Source: BACL11 sp945865535 (GTDB lineage Bacteria > Bacteroidota > Bacteroidia > Flavobacteriales > BACL11). Taken from it: a stretch of DNA of 64,000 bases. Both the position numbers and the translations under genes were made by a program. The stretch spans positions 1-64,000 of the forward strand of contig CANNBA010000010.1 in assembly GCA_947502765.1 (NCBI GenBank). Direction: 5' to 3'. A model generated the notes under the pieces. The model did not search any database, was not told the DNA's origin, and saw only the letters and a program-made list of their open reading frames with translations. This document shows, piece after piece, positions 8,722-17,755 of this stretch. The stretch's first letter is position 1. Each line of letters begins with the position of its first letter.

Positions 8722-9534
8722 ATGAAAAAGACACTTTTAGTACTTAGTATAGTAACCATTGTTCTTTACGCCTGTAAAGATGAAGATGTTATAAATCCAC
8801 CAGAACTAACAAGTACACAAGCAAGTCAAGATCATTTAACTGCTGAAAGTATTTTTGATGAGGTGGGTAGAATTGTAGAAGACGGATTGCAAACTAATGG
8901 CCAAGGCAAAGTATGTCCTAGTTATAATTTACTAAATGACAATACATCTGATATTGACACCTTAATTATTGACTTTGGTAGCACAAATTGTTTGCATAAT
9001 GGCAAGTTAAGAAGTGGAAAAATAAACATTACCTATACAGGCAACTACCGTGACTCCTTATCGGTAATAACTACTACTTTTGATAATTATTATGTAAATA
9101 ATACCTTAATACAAGGGGAAAGAGTTGTAACCAACCAAGGCAGAAATAACAGTGGAAATATGTGGTTTACAATAGTTGTAAATAATGCCAGTATAACCAC
9201 TACTAACGGAACAATCAATTGGGAGTCAAATAGAATAAGAGAATGGGTAAATGGCCAGAATACTTATAATATAGATGATGATAGATATAAAATCACAGGA
9301 TCAGCAAATGGTAATGGAGTGAATGGAAATCCTTTTACAATGACAATATTAGATCCTCTTAATGTTGATTTAGGATGCTTATCATCTTCTTCTTGTATAA
9401 TAAAAAGTGGAACCGCTAAAATCTCACCTTCTGGTTATGCTGATAGAATTATAAACTATGGAGACTCTTTATGTGATTGTAATGTAGATGTAATTATTAA
9501 CGGAACTACTTACCCTCTAGTAATTGGCAACTAA
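8722..9534 (+). CDS. Predicted lipoprotein, function unknown
   Basis: The first 18 residues (MKKTLLVLSIVTIVLYAC) are a lipoprotein signal with Cys18 as the lipidated residue, followed by KDED, so the mature protein is probably attached to the outer membrane. The remaining 250 residues are rich in Asn, Thr, Ile and alternating beta-type patterns and contain several Cys (CPSYN, STNCLHNGK, LGCLSSSSC, CDCNVD) that could form disulfides. I recognise no catalytic motif. It ends the rightward cluster and overlaps the convergent clpX stop by 4 bases. Confidence 0.75.
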   Translation: MKKTLLVLSIVTIVLYACKDEDVINPPELTSTQASQDHLTAESIFDEVGRIVEDGLQTNGQGKVCPSYNLLNDNTSDIDTLIIDFGSTNCLHNGKLRSGKINITYTGNYRDSLSVITTTFDNYYVNNTLIQGERVVTNQGRNNSGNMWFTIVVNNASITTTNGTINWESNRIREWVNGQNTYNIDDDRYKITGSANGNGVNGNPFTMTILDPLNVDLGCLSSSSCIIKSGTAKISPSGYADRIINYGDSLCDCNVDVIINGTTYPLVIGN

Positions 9535-10760
9535 GCTGCTTTTAGCTTAGTGAAAGAAAGCTTTGAAAGCTGAGCTTTTACATAAGAATCCGTAATATGT
9601 AACTCTTTCTTACTTTCGTCAGAAGGAAATTCGAACATAGCATCAAGCATAATAGCCTCACAAATTGATCGCAAGCCTCTTGCTCCTAATTTAAATTCCA
9701 TAGCTTTATCTACAATAATATCAATTGCTTTTTTATCAAATGTTAGCCCAATTCCTTCCATATCAAACAACTTTTGATACTGTTTAACAAGAGCATTTTT
9801 AGGCTCTGTGAGTATTAGCTTTAAAGCCGTTCTATCCAAAGGATTTAAATACGAAACTACTGGCATTCTACCAATAAGTTCAGGAATGAGTCCAAAGGAT
9901 TTTAAATCCTGAGGGGAAATATATTGCAATAAATTTTCTTTATCAATTACTCCCTCTTTCTCAGATCTAAATCCGATAGCTCTTGTGTTCATTCTTTTGG
10001 AGATATGTTGTTCTATACCATCAAATGCTCCACCGCTTATGAATAAAATATCTTTAGTATCCAATGCAATCATCTTTTGATCAGGGTGTTTTCTGCCTCC
10101 TTGAGGAGGGACATTTACAATTGTTCCTTCCAATAATTTAAGCATGGCCTGCTGAACTCCCTCCCCACTTACATCACGAGTAATAGAAGGATTGTCGCTT
10201 TTGCGTGCAACTTTATCAATCTCATCAATAAAAACGATTCCTTTTTTTGCTTTTTCGACATCATAATCAGCAGCTTGTAAAAGACGAGTTAAGATACTCT
10301 CCACATCCTCTCCTACATAACCTGCCTCAGTAAGAACAGTCGCATCAGCAATACAAAAAGGCACTTTTAACAGCTTAGCAATAGTACGCGCAATTAAAGT
10401 TTTTCCAGTACCAGTACGCCCCACCATAATAATATTTGATTTCTCAATTTCAACATCATCCTCTCTAGTATCAGATTGCAAAAGTCTTTTGTAATGATTA
10501 TAAACCGCAACAGATATCACCTTTTTTACTTCATCCTGCCCAATAACAAAATCATCCAAATGCTCTTTAATTGCTTTTGGCTTTAGTAGTTTAAAGTCTT
10601 GAGAAAGTGAGTTTTGTGATACCGCATCTTCTTTTACAATATCATGAGCTTGCTTTATACAAGCATCACAAATATGAGCAGAATTACCTGCAATTAAGAT
10701 ATTAGTATCTTGCTTATTTCTACCACAAAAAGAACAAGCAATTTTTCCAGATTCTGACAT
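9531..10760 (-). CDS. clpX: ATP-dependent Clp protease ATP-binding subunit ClpX
   Basis: This is the AAA+ unfoldase that feeds proteins to ClpP. The N-terminal zinc-binding domain has CSFCGRNKQD and CDACI; the Walker A is GRTGTGKT, the Walker B segment is GIVFIDEIDK, and the sensor/Arg region continues to GARGLRSICE. The pore loop GYVGED is present. Length (409) is standard. It follows clpP and tig on the same strand; the clpX ATG overlaps the clpP stop by one base. Confidence 0.98.
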   Translation of the reverse strand: MSESGKIACSFCGRNKQDTNILIAGNSAHICDACIKQAHDIVKEDAVSQNSLSQDFKLLKPKAIKEHLDDFVIGQDEVKKVISVAVYNHYKRLLQSDTREDDVEIEKSNIIMVGRTGTGKTLIARTIAKLLKVPFCIADATVLTEAGYVGEDVESILTRLLQAADYDVEKAKKGIVFIDEIDKVARKSDNPSITRDVSGEGVQQAMLKLLEGTIVNVPPQGGRKHPDQKMIALDTKDILFISGGAFDGIEQHISKRMNTRAIGFRSEKEGVIDKENLLQYISPQDLKSFGLIPELIGRMPVVSYLNPLDRTALKLILTEPKNALVKQYQKLFDMEGIGLTFDKKAIDIIVDKAMEFKLGARGLRSICEAIMLDAMFEFPSDESKKELHITDSYVKAQLSKLSFTKLKAA

Positions 10761-11434
10761 TATTTTTTTCTTTCCAGAACTTCATCAATCATACCATAAG
10801 CTTTAGCTTCATCTGCAGTCATCCAATAATCTCTATCTCCATCTGCCCAAACCTGCTTGTAAGTTTGACCGGAATGATTGGCAATAATTTCGTAAAGTTC
10901 TTTTTTTAATTTTTGAATTTCTTTTGCTGTAATTTCAATATCTGACGCCTGTCCACTTGCACCGCCCATTGGCTGATGAATCATAACTCTTGAGTGCTTA
11001 AGAGCAGTTCTTTTTCCATTAGCACCAGCACAAAGTAAAACTGCTCCCATTGAAGCTGCCATTCCTGTACAAATAGTAGAAACATCAGGGTTGATATACT
11101 GTATAGTATCATAAATACCAAGCCCTGCATACACGCCACCACCAGGAGAATTTAAATAAATTAATATGTCTTTTTGAGCATCAACCGATTCCAAAAATAA
11201 AAGCTGCGCTTGAATAATATTGGCTACATAATCATTAATAGGGACTCCTAAAAAGATAATTCTATCCATCATCAAACGAGAAAAAACGTCCATACTTGCA
11301 ACATTCATCTGTCTTTCTTCAATAATAGTTGGGGAAATATAATCTGCGTGAATTGAAGTAAATTCATTAAGGTGTAAACTACTTATTCCTTTATGTTTTA
11401 TTGCATATTTTTCAAATTCTTTTCCATAATTCAT
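10760..11434 (-). CDS. clpP: ATP-dependent Clp protease proteolytic subunit
   Basis: This is the serine peptidase of the Clp machine. The catalytic Ser lies in GMAASMGAVLL, the His in HSRVMIHQPMGG, and the Asp in the C-terminal part (WADGDRDYWMTADEAKAYG). The segment YLNSPGGGVYAGLGIYD is the conserved strand and oxyanion region. At 224 residues it carries about 30 extra N-terminal residues (probably a processed propeptide) compared with the mature enzyme. It sits between tig and clpX, the usual arrangement. Confidence 0.97.
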   Translation of the reverse strand: MNYGKEFEKYAIKHKGISSLHLNEFTSIHADYISPTIIEERQMNVASMDVFSRLMMDRIIFLGVPINDYVANIIQAQLLFLESVDAQKDILIYLNSPGGGVYAGLGIYDTIQYINPDVSTICTGMAASMGAVLLCAGANGKRTALKHSRVMIHQPMGGASGQASDIEITAKEIQKLKKELYEIIANHSGQTYKQVWADGDRDYWMTADEAKAYGMIDEVLERKK

Positions 11435-11449
11435 AATGAGTATTTTTTG

Positions 11450-12802
11450 TTATTTTTCTGATGCTAATTTAACAAAATCATCATAAGAAATACTTTTTTC
11501 GTTTAATTTGAAATTTTCTTTATAAACAGCTAGAGTTCTTTCGTCAAAAATTCGATCATACAGCTTCTTTCTCTCCTCTTCATTCTTTAGAATATTAGTG
11601 GCAATCTCTGTCAATTGTTTATCATCACCCTCTGGCTGACCGTATTGTTTCATTTGCATTCCAATCAACTTTTTAGTATGTTCCAAAACATCATCTTGAG
11701 TTACTTTAACCTCATAATTTTCCAAAATTTTATTCTCAATAAGTTGCCATTGCAAGCTTTTAGCATACATATCGTACTCTTTTTCTAACATCTCTATAGT
11801 AATGGGCTTCTCAGAAGTTTGAACCAACCATCTTTTCAAAAAATCATTGGGCATATCCAATTTTAACTTATCAATAAAGTAAGTTACTACATCATTTTTA
11901 AGCATTCTATCGCTTTCTCCGGCAAACTGAGCTTCCGCTTCTACTTTTATTTTAGCTTTAAAATCTTTTTCATTCTCCACAGATCCAGGTCCGTAAATCT
12001 TATCAAACAATTCAATATTTAACTCAGCAGGCTCTAATCTATTGACATTTTTTACCGTAAATTGAAATTCTTCTGAAGTTAAATTATGAATAGCTGCTTG
12101 ATCAACATTTAGCATTGCTCCTAAATCAGCATGATTGGAAAAAGCTTTCATTACATTTACACTAATAAAATCGTCTTTTTTTAATCCTATAAATTGCTTT
12201 TTAATTTTTGAATCACTAATATAATCCATTGCAACAGTAGCGTCATTTTTAATCCCATTAGTCATTACTTTTCCAGTAATATCTAACTGCTCAATAGTAC
12301 AGAAAATTAAATCTCCCTCAACAGAAACTTCAGGATTGCTCATTTTACCATATCTTTTAGCAATATCATTACAATATCCATCCACAAGTTTAGCATCAGC
12401 CTGAATTTTGTAGTAGTTGAGTGTATCTTTAGATGTAATCTTTACATCAAATTCAGGAGCCAATCCTACTTCATATTCAAAAGAAAAATCTTCAGCAGTT
12501 TCCCATTCAATTGGCTTACTATCAAGTGGCATTGGAGAGCCCAAAACTCTTAATTTTGTTTCAGTAATATGTTTGTATAGTTCATCCTGAAGTAATTTAT
12601 TTACTTCCTCCACAACGACTGATGTTCTGAATTTTTTATTAATAATTCCCATTGGTGTTTTCCCTTTTCGGAATCCAGGAATCTGTGCTGTTTTACGATA
12701 GTTCTGAAGCACCTTATCTACTTTCTCAGTATAATCTGCCGCTTTTACCTCAACGGAAATAGTTGCTATTAAATCTTTTGCTTTGGTTTGTGTAATGTTC
12801 AT
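11450..12802 (-). CDS. tig: Trigger factor
   Basis: This ribosome-associated chaperone folds nascent chains. The ribosome-binding signature appears as IPGFRKGKTPMGIINKKF (about 41-58; classically GFRxGxxP). The 450-residue length is standard. The central PPIase domain is divergent, as is common in Bacteroidota, and the long helical C-terminal domain follows. It heads the tig-clpP-clpX operon; a TATTTTCG element on the minus strand near 12827-12834 is a near match to the Bacteroidota promoter box. Confidence 0.93.
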   Translation of the reverse strand: MNITQTKAKDLIATISVEVKAADYTEKVDKVLQNYRKTAQIPGFRKGKTPMGIINKKFRTSVVVEEVNKLLQDELYKHITETKLRVLGSPMPLDSKPIEWETAEDFSFEYEVGLAPEFDVKITSKDTLNYYKIQADAKLVDGYCNDIAKRYGKMSNPEVSVEGDLIFCTIEQLDITGKVMTNGIKNDATVAMDYISDSKIKKQFIGLKKDDFISVNVMKAFSNHADLGAMLNVDQAAIHNLTSEEFQFTVKNVNRLEPAELNIELFDKIYGPGSVENEKDFKAKIKVEAEAQFAGESDRMLKNDVVTYFIDKLKLDMPNDFLKRWLVQTSEKPITIEMLEKEYDMYAKSLQWQLIENKILENYEVKVTQDDVLEHTKKLIGMQMKQYGQPEGDDKQLTEIATNILKNEEERKKLYDRIFDERTLAVYKENFKLNEKSISYDDFVKLASEK

Positions 12803-12870
12803 CTTTTATTTATTTTAAAAAGGGGTGCGAAAATACACTTATTTATCTGATTATAAAACAATGATAAAGC

Positions 12871-12898
12871 AAAAAACCTCCACCAAAGTGAAGGTTTT
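12871..12898 (-). terminator. Rho-independent terminator after tRNA-Leu
   Basis: On the minus strand AAAACCT-T-CAC and GTG-G-AGGTTTT form a hairpin of about ten pairs with one mismatch and a four-base loop, followed by a run of T. It lies just past the 3' end of the tRNA and before tig. Confidence 0.75.
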
Positions 12899-12905
12899 AA
12901 ATTTG

Positions 12906-12987
12906 TGCGGGTGAAGGGACTCGAACCCCCACGCCTTACGGCACTAGATCCTAAGTCTAGCACGTCTACCAATTCCGCCACACCCGC
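12906..12987 (-). tRNA. tRNA-Leu (anticodon UAG)
   Basis: The minus strand folds as an 82-base class II tRNA: acceptor GCGGGTG/CACCCGC with discriminator A, D-arm with GGAATTGGTAGAC, anticodon stem CTAGA/TCTAG with loop CTTAGGA (anticodon TAG, reading CUA and related Leu codons), a short variable arm, and T-loop TTCGAGT. CCA is not encoded. Confidence 0.96.
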
Positions 12988-13067
12988 AAAAAAGGAGGGC
13001 AAAGATATTATTTTTTAACATTTATATACAAAACGAACTTTAAACATTCTTGAGAAGAAAATTTATT

Positions 13068-13075
13068 TAAGTTTG
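13068..13075 (+). promoter_or_regulatory. Bacteroidota -7 promoter box of the DUF3127 gene
   Basis: TAAGTTTG matches TAnnTTTG exactly and lies 25 bases before the ATG at 13100; a TTG triplet 15 bases upstream may serve as the -33 element. Confidence 0.5.
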
Positions 13076-13099
13076 TACACCTAAATAAAATTTTATAAG

Positions 13100-13456
13100 A
13101 TGAGTTTATCAGTTAAAGGAAAGTTGAGTCGAAAATTAAGTGTTGAAAGCGGAACCTCAAAAGCAGGAAAAGAATGGAAAAAGCAATCTTTTATAGTTGA
13201 TACTGGCGCTCAGTTCAACCCTGAGATTTGTTTTCAATTATTTGGAGAAGACAAAATTGAAATGTTAAATCACCATAATGAGGGAGATCAAGTACAAGTT
13301 TCATTTAATGTATCTTCAAAAGAATTTAATGGAAGATATTTTCATAATATTGACGCTTGGAGAATAGAGAATTTAGCGGGTGGTGGGGCAAGTGAGATGG
13401 AAGATGCTCCAGAGTTTAATGCTCCTGCAAGCGAAGAAGATGACTTGCCATTTTAA
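13100..13456 (+). CDS. DUF3127 protein, SSB-like OB fold
   Basis: The 118-residue product matches the Bacteroidota DUF3127 family, a single OB fold resembling single-stranded DNA-binding protein. Seen: KGKLSRKLSVESGTSKAGKE, a basic N-terminal strand pair, then WKKQSFIVDT, FQLFGEDKIEML and GRYFHNIDAWRIE. The last residues EEDDLPF look like the acidic, aromatic-ending SSB tail that recruits repair and replication proteins. A role in DNA metabolism is inferred from fold and tail only; it is not the main ssb gene. Single-gene unit with its own promoter box. Confidence 0.8.
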   Translation: MSLSVKGKLSRKLSVESGTSKAGKEWKKQSFIVDTGAQFNPEICFQLFGEDKIEMLNHHNEGDQVQVSFNVSSKEFNGRYFHNIDAWRIENLAGGGASEMEDAPEFNAPASEEDDLPF

Positions 13457-13496
13457 ATCTATAAATCACTAAAAAGATTCTGATTTTTTAGGGCTA

Positions 13497-14003
13497 TTAC
13501 TTTTTTAGCGAAATAGGACTGGTCATATCTGTTGTAATGTAAGCTCTAGGATTTATTTCCTCAATCATTTTTAAAACAGATTTTAATTTTCTTCTAGAGA
13601 TTACACACCAATACATTTTTACAGGACCATCTTTTCCTTGGCCATCAATAACTGTTACCCCATGGCCGCCTTCTCTTAAAGCTTCCGCCATTGAAGGAGA
13701 ATCAGCAGGGCAAAAAATACGAACAACAATATCTCCAATGCCTACTAAACGCTCAATATAAGAACCAAGAATTGTTCCCGCAGAAAATCCTAGAGCATAA
13801 GCAGCAATTAAAACTGGGTTATCAATGCTACCGCCATCCATTACTTGAGTGATTGCTATTATCCAAATAGCAGCTTCAGCCAATCCAATGAGTGCCGCAT
13901 AAATGGGTTTGTTTTTATTTACCAAAAGAGAGCGCATAGTTCCTAAACTCTGATCTATTACCCTCAATAAAAAAATAACTACTGCTGAAATAAATAACTC
14001 CAT
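13497..14003 (-). CDS. UPF0316 membrane protein (DUF5698/DUF2179)
   Basis: Three predicted membrane helices occupy roughly residues 1-85 (VVIFLLRVIDQSLGTMR, LIGLAEAAIWIIAI, VLIAAYALGFSAGTILG) followed by a cytosolic DUF2179 domain with IVVRIFC, GHGVTVIDGQGKDGPV and YWCVISRR. This matches the UPF0316 family; the DUF2179 domain resembles ligand-binding domains of nucleotide-regulated proteins, but no function is established. Length 168. It is the first downstream gene convergent with the DUF3127 gene. Confidence 0.85.
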   Translation of the reverse strand: MELFISAVVIFLLRVIDQSLGTMRSLLVNKNKPIYAALIGLAEAAIWIIAITQVMDGGSIDNPVLIAAYALGFSAGTILGSYIERLVGIGDIVVRIFCPADSPSMAEALREGGHGVTVIDGQGKDGPVKMYWCVISRRKLKSVLKMIEEINPRAYITTDMTSPISLKK

Positions 14004-14030
14004 TTTACTGTGTTTTTAAATTATTAAAAA

Positions 14031-15083
14031 TTAATCTTTTACATCAAAAGCATCCCGCAAACCATTACCCAAAAACATAAATGCTAATACCAAACTCATA
14101 ATTGCCAATCCTGGAATAATTGCTAAATAGGCCTTATCCATTATTATATAAGCATAATGATCTTTTATCATTCCTCCCCAACTTGGCACAGGTGGTTGAG
14201 CCCCAATTCCTAAAAAAGAAAGTCCAGCTTCAATCAAAATAGCTGATGAGAAATTAGCTGCCGAAATTACAATAACTGGGCCGATAACATTAGGTAGTAT
14301 ATGTTTAAAAATTATTCTAAATGGTTTATAGGCTAATGCCTTGCCTGCTTCCACATATTCTAATTCTCTGATAGCCAAAACTTGCCCTCTAACAATACGG
14401 GCAACTTCCACCCACATTGTAAGCCCAACCGCAACAAAAACTTGCCAAAAACCTTTTCCTAATGCCAAGGTGATAGCAATAACCATAAGTAGTGTTGGGA
14501 CACTCCAAATCACATTCACAAACCACATGATAACATCATCCGTTCTTCCTCTAAAATATCCAGCAATTAAACCAAGTGTAATTCCAATAATTAAGGAAAT
14601 AAAAACAGCAATAAAACCAACAGATAAGGAAATACGAATTCCATAAAGCATTCGGCTGAGCAAATCTCTTCCATACATATCGGTTCCAAGCCAAAAAGTT
14701 TGTTCTGAAATTTTATACTCACCAATATATTTTTGTTCCATTTCAGAGCCATACGACAAGTATTTTACACCATTTTCTACTTCTTTAAAACTGTCAATCG
14801 GTATTCTTTTAACATTTGAAGGACTGCCGATAAAAACAGATTGCAAAAAGGAAATTTCAATATTTTCATTTTTTGGGAGTTCCAAAAATAAAATCTTTGT
14901 TAAGGGTTTTTGAGTGGCTAACTCAATATGCATTTCATTAGCATTTGAAGAACTATCAGCGCTAATAACTACTGCAAAAACTCCAATCAATGTCGCTATT
15001 CCAATATAGCATAAAGCAAAAAAAGCCAGCTTATTAGACTTTAATTTTTGCCAAGCTAATCTATTTAAGGATACTGATTTCAT
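14031..15083 (-). CDS. OppC/DppC-type ABC transporter permease
   Basis: This is one of the two membrane subunits of a peptide-type ABC importer. TM1 is near 20-42, followed by a long periplasmic segment, then the LGTDMYGRDLLSRMLYGIRIS region that precedes the permease core, and the EAA loop VEAGKALAYKPFRIIFKHILPN. No partner permease (OppB), binding protein or ATPase is adjacent, so it must work with subunits encoded elsewhere. The start lies one base away from the preceding glycosyltransferase stop. Confidence 0.88.
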   Translation of the reverse strand: MKSVSLNRLAWQKLKSNKLAFFALCYIGIATLIGVFAVVISADSSSNANEMHIELATQKPLTKILFLELPKNENIEISFLQSVFIGSPSNVKRIPIDSFKEVENGVKYLSYGSEMEQKYIGEYKISEQTFWLGTDMYGRDLLSRMLYGIRISLSVGFIAVFISLIIGITLGLIAGYFRGRTDDVIMWFVNVIWSVPTLLMVIAITLALGKGFWQVFVAVGLTMWVEVARIVRGQVLAIRELEYVEAGKALAYKPFRIIFKHILPNVIGPVIVISAANFSSAILIEAGLSFLGIGAQPPVPSWGGMIKDHYAYIIMDKAYLAIIPGLAIMSLVLAFMFLGNGLRDAFDVKD

Positions 15084-16196
15084 TTATTTTTTATGTATTC
15101 TTCCTTTCCATTCAAACTTTTTAGTGAAAGATAGAATAACAATCAAAATTATGTAAAATGAATACAATAACTCAAAAGGGAAAATCCATTTTATTAAATC
15201 TGTTCGGTTAAAAAATTTAAGTACTGGTATAAGCAAGAATGAATCTACCATAAACTTTATGATATAAAATCCTGCAAAAAGCGGAAAAAAGCAACTGCTG
15301 AAAAAGAGCAACACAAACAAAAAAATAAAAGATAAATTTGTGAAAAAAACCAAATAAGAAGCGTAAATACTGGATATATCTTTATAGCCACTACTTTTGG
15401 CTGCCCACCTTTTTCTTTGATTGATAAAGTCAGAAAAAGTTTGCGCACTAGCAGTAGTGACTATAGCATTCTCATCCTTTGCAAAAACAATAGAGGTAGG
15501 ATATTTCGCTTTTACGCTATGCAATAGAAACACATCATCTCCACTTGCGGCGCTATCCTTTTCAAAGTTATTTACTGCTAAAAAAACCTCTTTTCGATAA
15601 GCCATATTTGCTCCATTACAAAAAATTGGATTTTGAATTCCAATAGCTCCTGCACCACTCCCAATTAAAGAGGCAAATTCCAATGCTTGCAAACTTTGAA
15701 AAAGGCTCTGTTGCTTATTAAAAGATACCGGGCCAGACACTAATTTTATACAATCATTGGTAAAATAACTAGCCATTGTCTGTACCCAATTTGGGTTAAA
15801 AATACAATCAGCATCTGAAACTAAAATAAGATCTCCACTTGCTTTAGAAACTGCCATTCTAATTGCATCTTTCTTGCCAAATTTTCCTTCTGGCATATTT
15901 AGAATTTGAAGATTATCCAAATTCAATTTTTCTAATAACCCAAGTGTATTATCAGTAGAATGATCATTCACTAAAATAAATTCTAACTTATTGCTAGGGT
16001 AAATTTGAGATTGCAAACTTTTATGTAATGAAGCAATCTGATTTTCTTCATTTCGAATTGCAATAACGATACTTACTTTTGGGAAAAACCCCTCTTGTGA
16101 TATCTTTTTTATTTTATTCCAACCAAAAGTGTAGCTAGTAATCAGTAATGCATAAAGCAGTAAGATTACTGAAATTGTTACAACTACGAACAGCAT
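15084..16196 (-). CDS. Family 2 glycosyltransferase, membrane-bound
   Basis: An N-terminal anchor helix (1-22) is followed by a GT-A domain: VSIVIAIRNEENQI, FILVNDHSTDNT and the DxD-type ILVSDADCIFNPNW metal site, then the acceptor region SGDDVFLLHSV and the QRKRWAAKS motif (QxxRW) of processive-type GT2 enzymes. Three or four C-terminal helices follow. It probably builds a cell-surface polysaccharide or glycolipid at the inner membrane. It overlaps the flippase-like gene by one base and is one base from the permease gene. Confidence 0.88.
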   Translation of the reverse strand: MLFVVVTISVILLLYALLITSYTFGWNKIKKISQEGFFPKVSIVIAIRNEENQIASLHKSLQSQIYPSNKLEFILVNDHSTDNTLGLLEKLNLDNLQILNMPEGKFGKKDAIRMAVSKASGDLILVSDADCIFNPNWVQTMASYFTNDCIKLVSGPVSFNKQQSLFQSLQALEFASLIGSGAGAIGIQNPIFCNGANMAYRKEVFLAVNNFEKDSAASGDDVFLLHSVKAKYPTSIVFAKDENAIVTTASAQTFSDFINQRKRWAAKSSGYKDISSIYASYLVFFTNLSFIFLFVLLFFSSCFFPLFAGFYIIKFMVDSFLLIPVLKFFNRTDLIKWIFPFELLYSFYIILIVILSFTKKFEWKGRIHKK

Positions 16197-17173
16197 TATT
16201 TTCTGAAAAATTTAAGGGTAAAAATAAATACTGTCCCAATCAAAGCAGGAAGTAATAAATTAATACCCCACATCACAAAAGTAGCTGATAAAATACCACT
16301 TGTATTAGTCGAGACTAAACCAAATAAAAAGAGAGCCACAGGTGCTCTAACCCCAATTTCGGTAATTGCAATAGTAGGAATAACAGAAATCACAAAGAAC
16401 ATAGCGGTGGATAAAATAAAAGTATCTATGTATGAAACATGAACCTCAAAAACCTGTAAAAGAATAAAAAACTGAGTAGTAAAAACTATATATCTTGCAA
16501 CTGAATATAGCAATACTTCCAATAATTCAGAGTAATTATAAAAAGTGAAAACTTCATTATACTTAGCAAACTTTCTAAGAAATTTAAATTTTGACAATAC
16601 CACTGAAAATACTGATGCGTTCAAAAACAGTGTTACTAAAAGCACACTTAAAAGTATTATAACGAATAACATTATTGGGTAAGCAAAAATAATTTCTGAT
16701 AAAAAAGCGTCAAACACTGGCATTAAATTTGGTAATAACAAAATCCCAATTAAACCAAAGACAATGGTCGTAAGCAATTGTGCCATGGAACCAATTATAG
16801 TAATCAATACCCCTTGAATTCTATCTGCCTTTTCTAAACAAAAAACCCTTCCCGCATATTCCCCAACTCTATTTGGTGTGAATGCGGAAACAGTAATCCC
16901 AGAAAAAACAGCTCTAATTGAGCGTTTAATAGTTATCTTTTCGATCTTTGAAATTAAAAATCTCCATTTTAAAGATTCTAAAAACCAATTCAAGAACATC
17001 ATGAGAATCACTACTCCAATTACAAAATAGTGTTGCTTTAACTGGAATAAAATATGATCAATGTCAAACTCCTTAACATTACTTTTATAAGTAAGTTGTT
17101 GGTATAAAAAGAAAAGAGCAAAAGTTACAATGCCAATTTTTATTAGAAAGCCAATCGTTTTTTTGCTTAGCAT
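16196..17173 (-). CDS. Lysylphosphatidylglycerol synthase TM-domain / flippase-like protein (UPF0104)
   Basis: The 325 residues form about eight membrane helices with the UPF0104 features: RWRFLI-like loop after helix 2 (LESLKWRFLISKIE), then FSGITVSAFTPNRVGEYAGRV, the family's most conserved segment, and a C-terminal VTEIGVRAP-like ITEIGVRAPVALFLFG. Proteins of this group move or modify lipids; the cytosolic catalytic domain of MprF is absent. Adjacent to a GT2 enzyme, so a role in glycolipid handling is plausible but inferred. Confidence 0.85.
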   Translation of the reverse strand: MLSKKTIGFLIKIGIVTFALFFLYQQLTYKSNVKEFDIDHILFQLKQHYFVIGVVILMMFLNWFLESLKWRFLISKIEKITIKRSIRAVFSGITVSAFTPNRVGEYAGRVFCLEKADRIQGVLITIIGSMAQLLTTIVFGLIGILLLPNLMPVFDAFLSEIIFAYPIMLFVIILLSVLLVTLFLNASVFSVVLSKFKFLRKFAKYNEVFTFYNYSELLEVLLYSVARYIVFTTQFFILLQVFEVHVSYIDTFILSTAMFFVISVIPTIAITEIGVRAPVALFLFGLVSTNTSGILSATFVMWGINLLLPALIGTVFIFTLKFFRK

Positions 17174-17203
17174 TGCTTAGTTTTGTTGATACAAAGATAA
17201 CAA

Positions 17204-17755
17204 TTGCAAACTGATAAAATCATATTAGGAATTGATCCTGGAACAACTATAATGGGGTATGGAATCATCCATATTACAGGAAATAAAATGGAATTGATTC
17301 AAATGGGCGTTTTGCATTTATCAAAATTGGAATCGCATGAGTTAAAATTGAAAAGAATCTTTGAAAGAACCTTGCAATTAGTAGATGAGTACAAGCCTGA
17401 TGAGCTAGCTATAGAAGCCCCTTTCTTTGGGAAAAATGTACAATCAATGTTAAAGCTTGGAAGAGCCCAAGGTGTGGCAATGTCAGCAGCATTATACCGC
17501 AATGTCCCAATCTTTGAATATGCTCCAAAAAAGATCAAGTTAGCGATTACAGGAAAAGGTACTGCGAGTAAGGAACAAGTTGCAGCAATGCTTAAATCAA
17601 TACTTAACATTAAAGAAATGCCACAGCACTTAGATGCTAGTGATGGTTTAGCGGCAGCCGTATGTCATCATTTTCAAAGAAATCCGAGTAGTGGAGGTAA
17701 AAGCTATAAAGGATGGGGGGCTTTTCTTAAAGACAATCCTGATAAACTTAAATAG
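17204..17755 (+). CDS. ruvC: Holliday junction resolvase RuvC
   Basis: This endonuclease cuts Holliday junctions with RuvAB. The four catalytic acids are visible: Asp in GIDPGTTIMGYG, Glu in LAIEAPFFGKNVQS, and the two Asp in HLDASDGLAAAVCHH. Length 183. The start is TTG at 17204, since the next in-frame ATG lies beyond the first catalytic Asp. The 3' end overlaps the convergent HIT gene by 8 bases. Confidence 0.95.
   Translation: MQTDKIILGIDPGTTIMGYGIIHITGNKMELIQMGVLHLSKLESHELKLKRIFERTLQLVDEYKPDELAIEAPFFGKNVQSMLKLGRAQGVAMSAALYRNVPIFEYAPKKIKLAITGKGTASKEQVAAMLKSILNIKEMPQHLDASDGLAAAVCHHFQRNPSSGGKSYKGWGAFLKDNPDKLK

Noticed and set aside
12799..13002. A 67-residue minus-strand frame over the tRNA-Leu gene
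   Set aside because: It is the translation of the tRNA itself (GVAELVDVLDLGSSAVRRGG is the well known false protein from tRNA-Leu).
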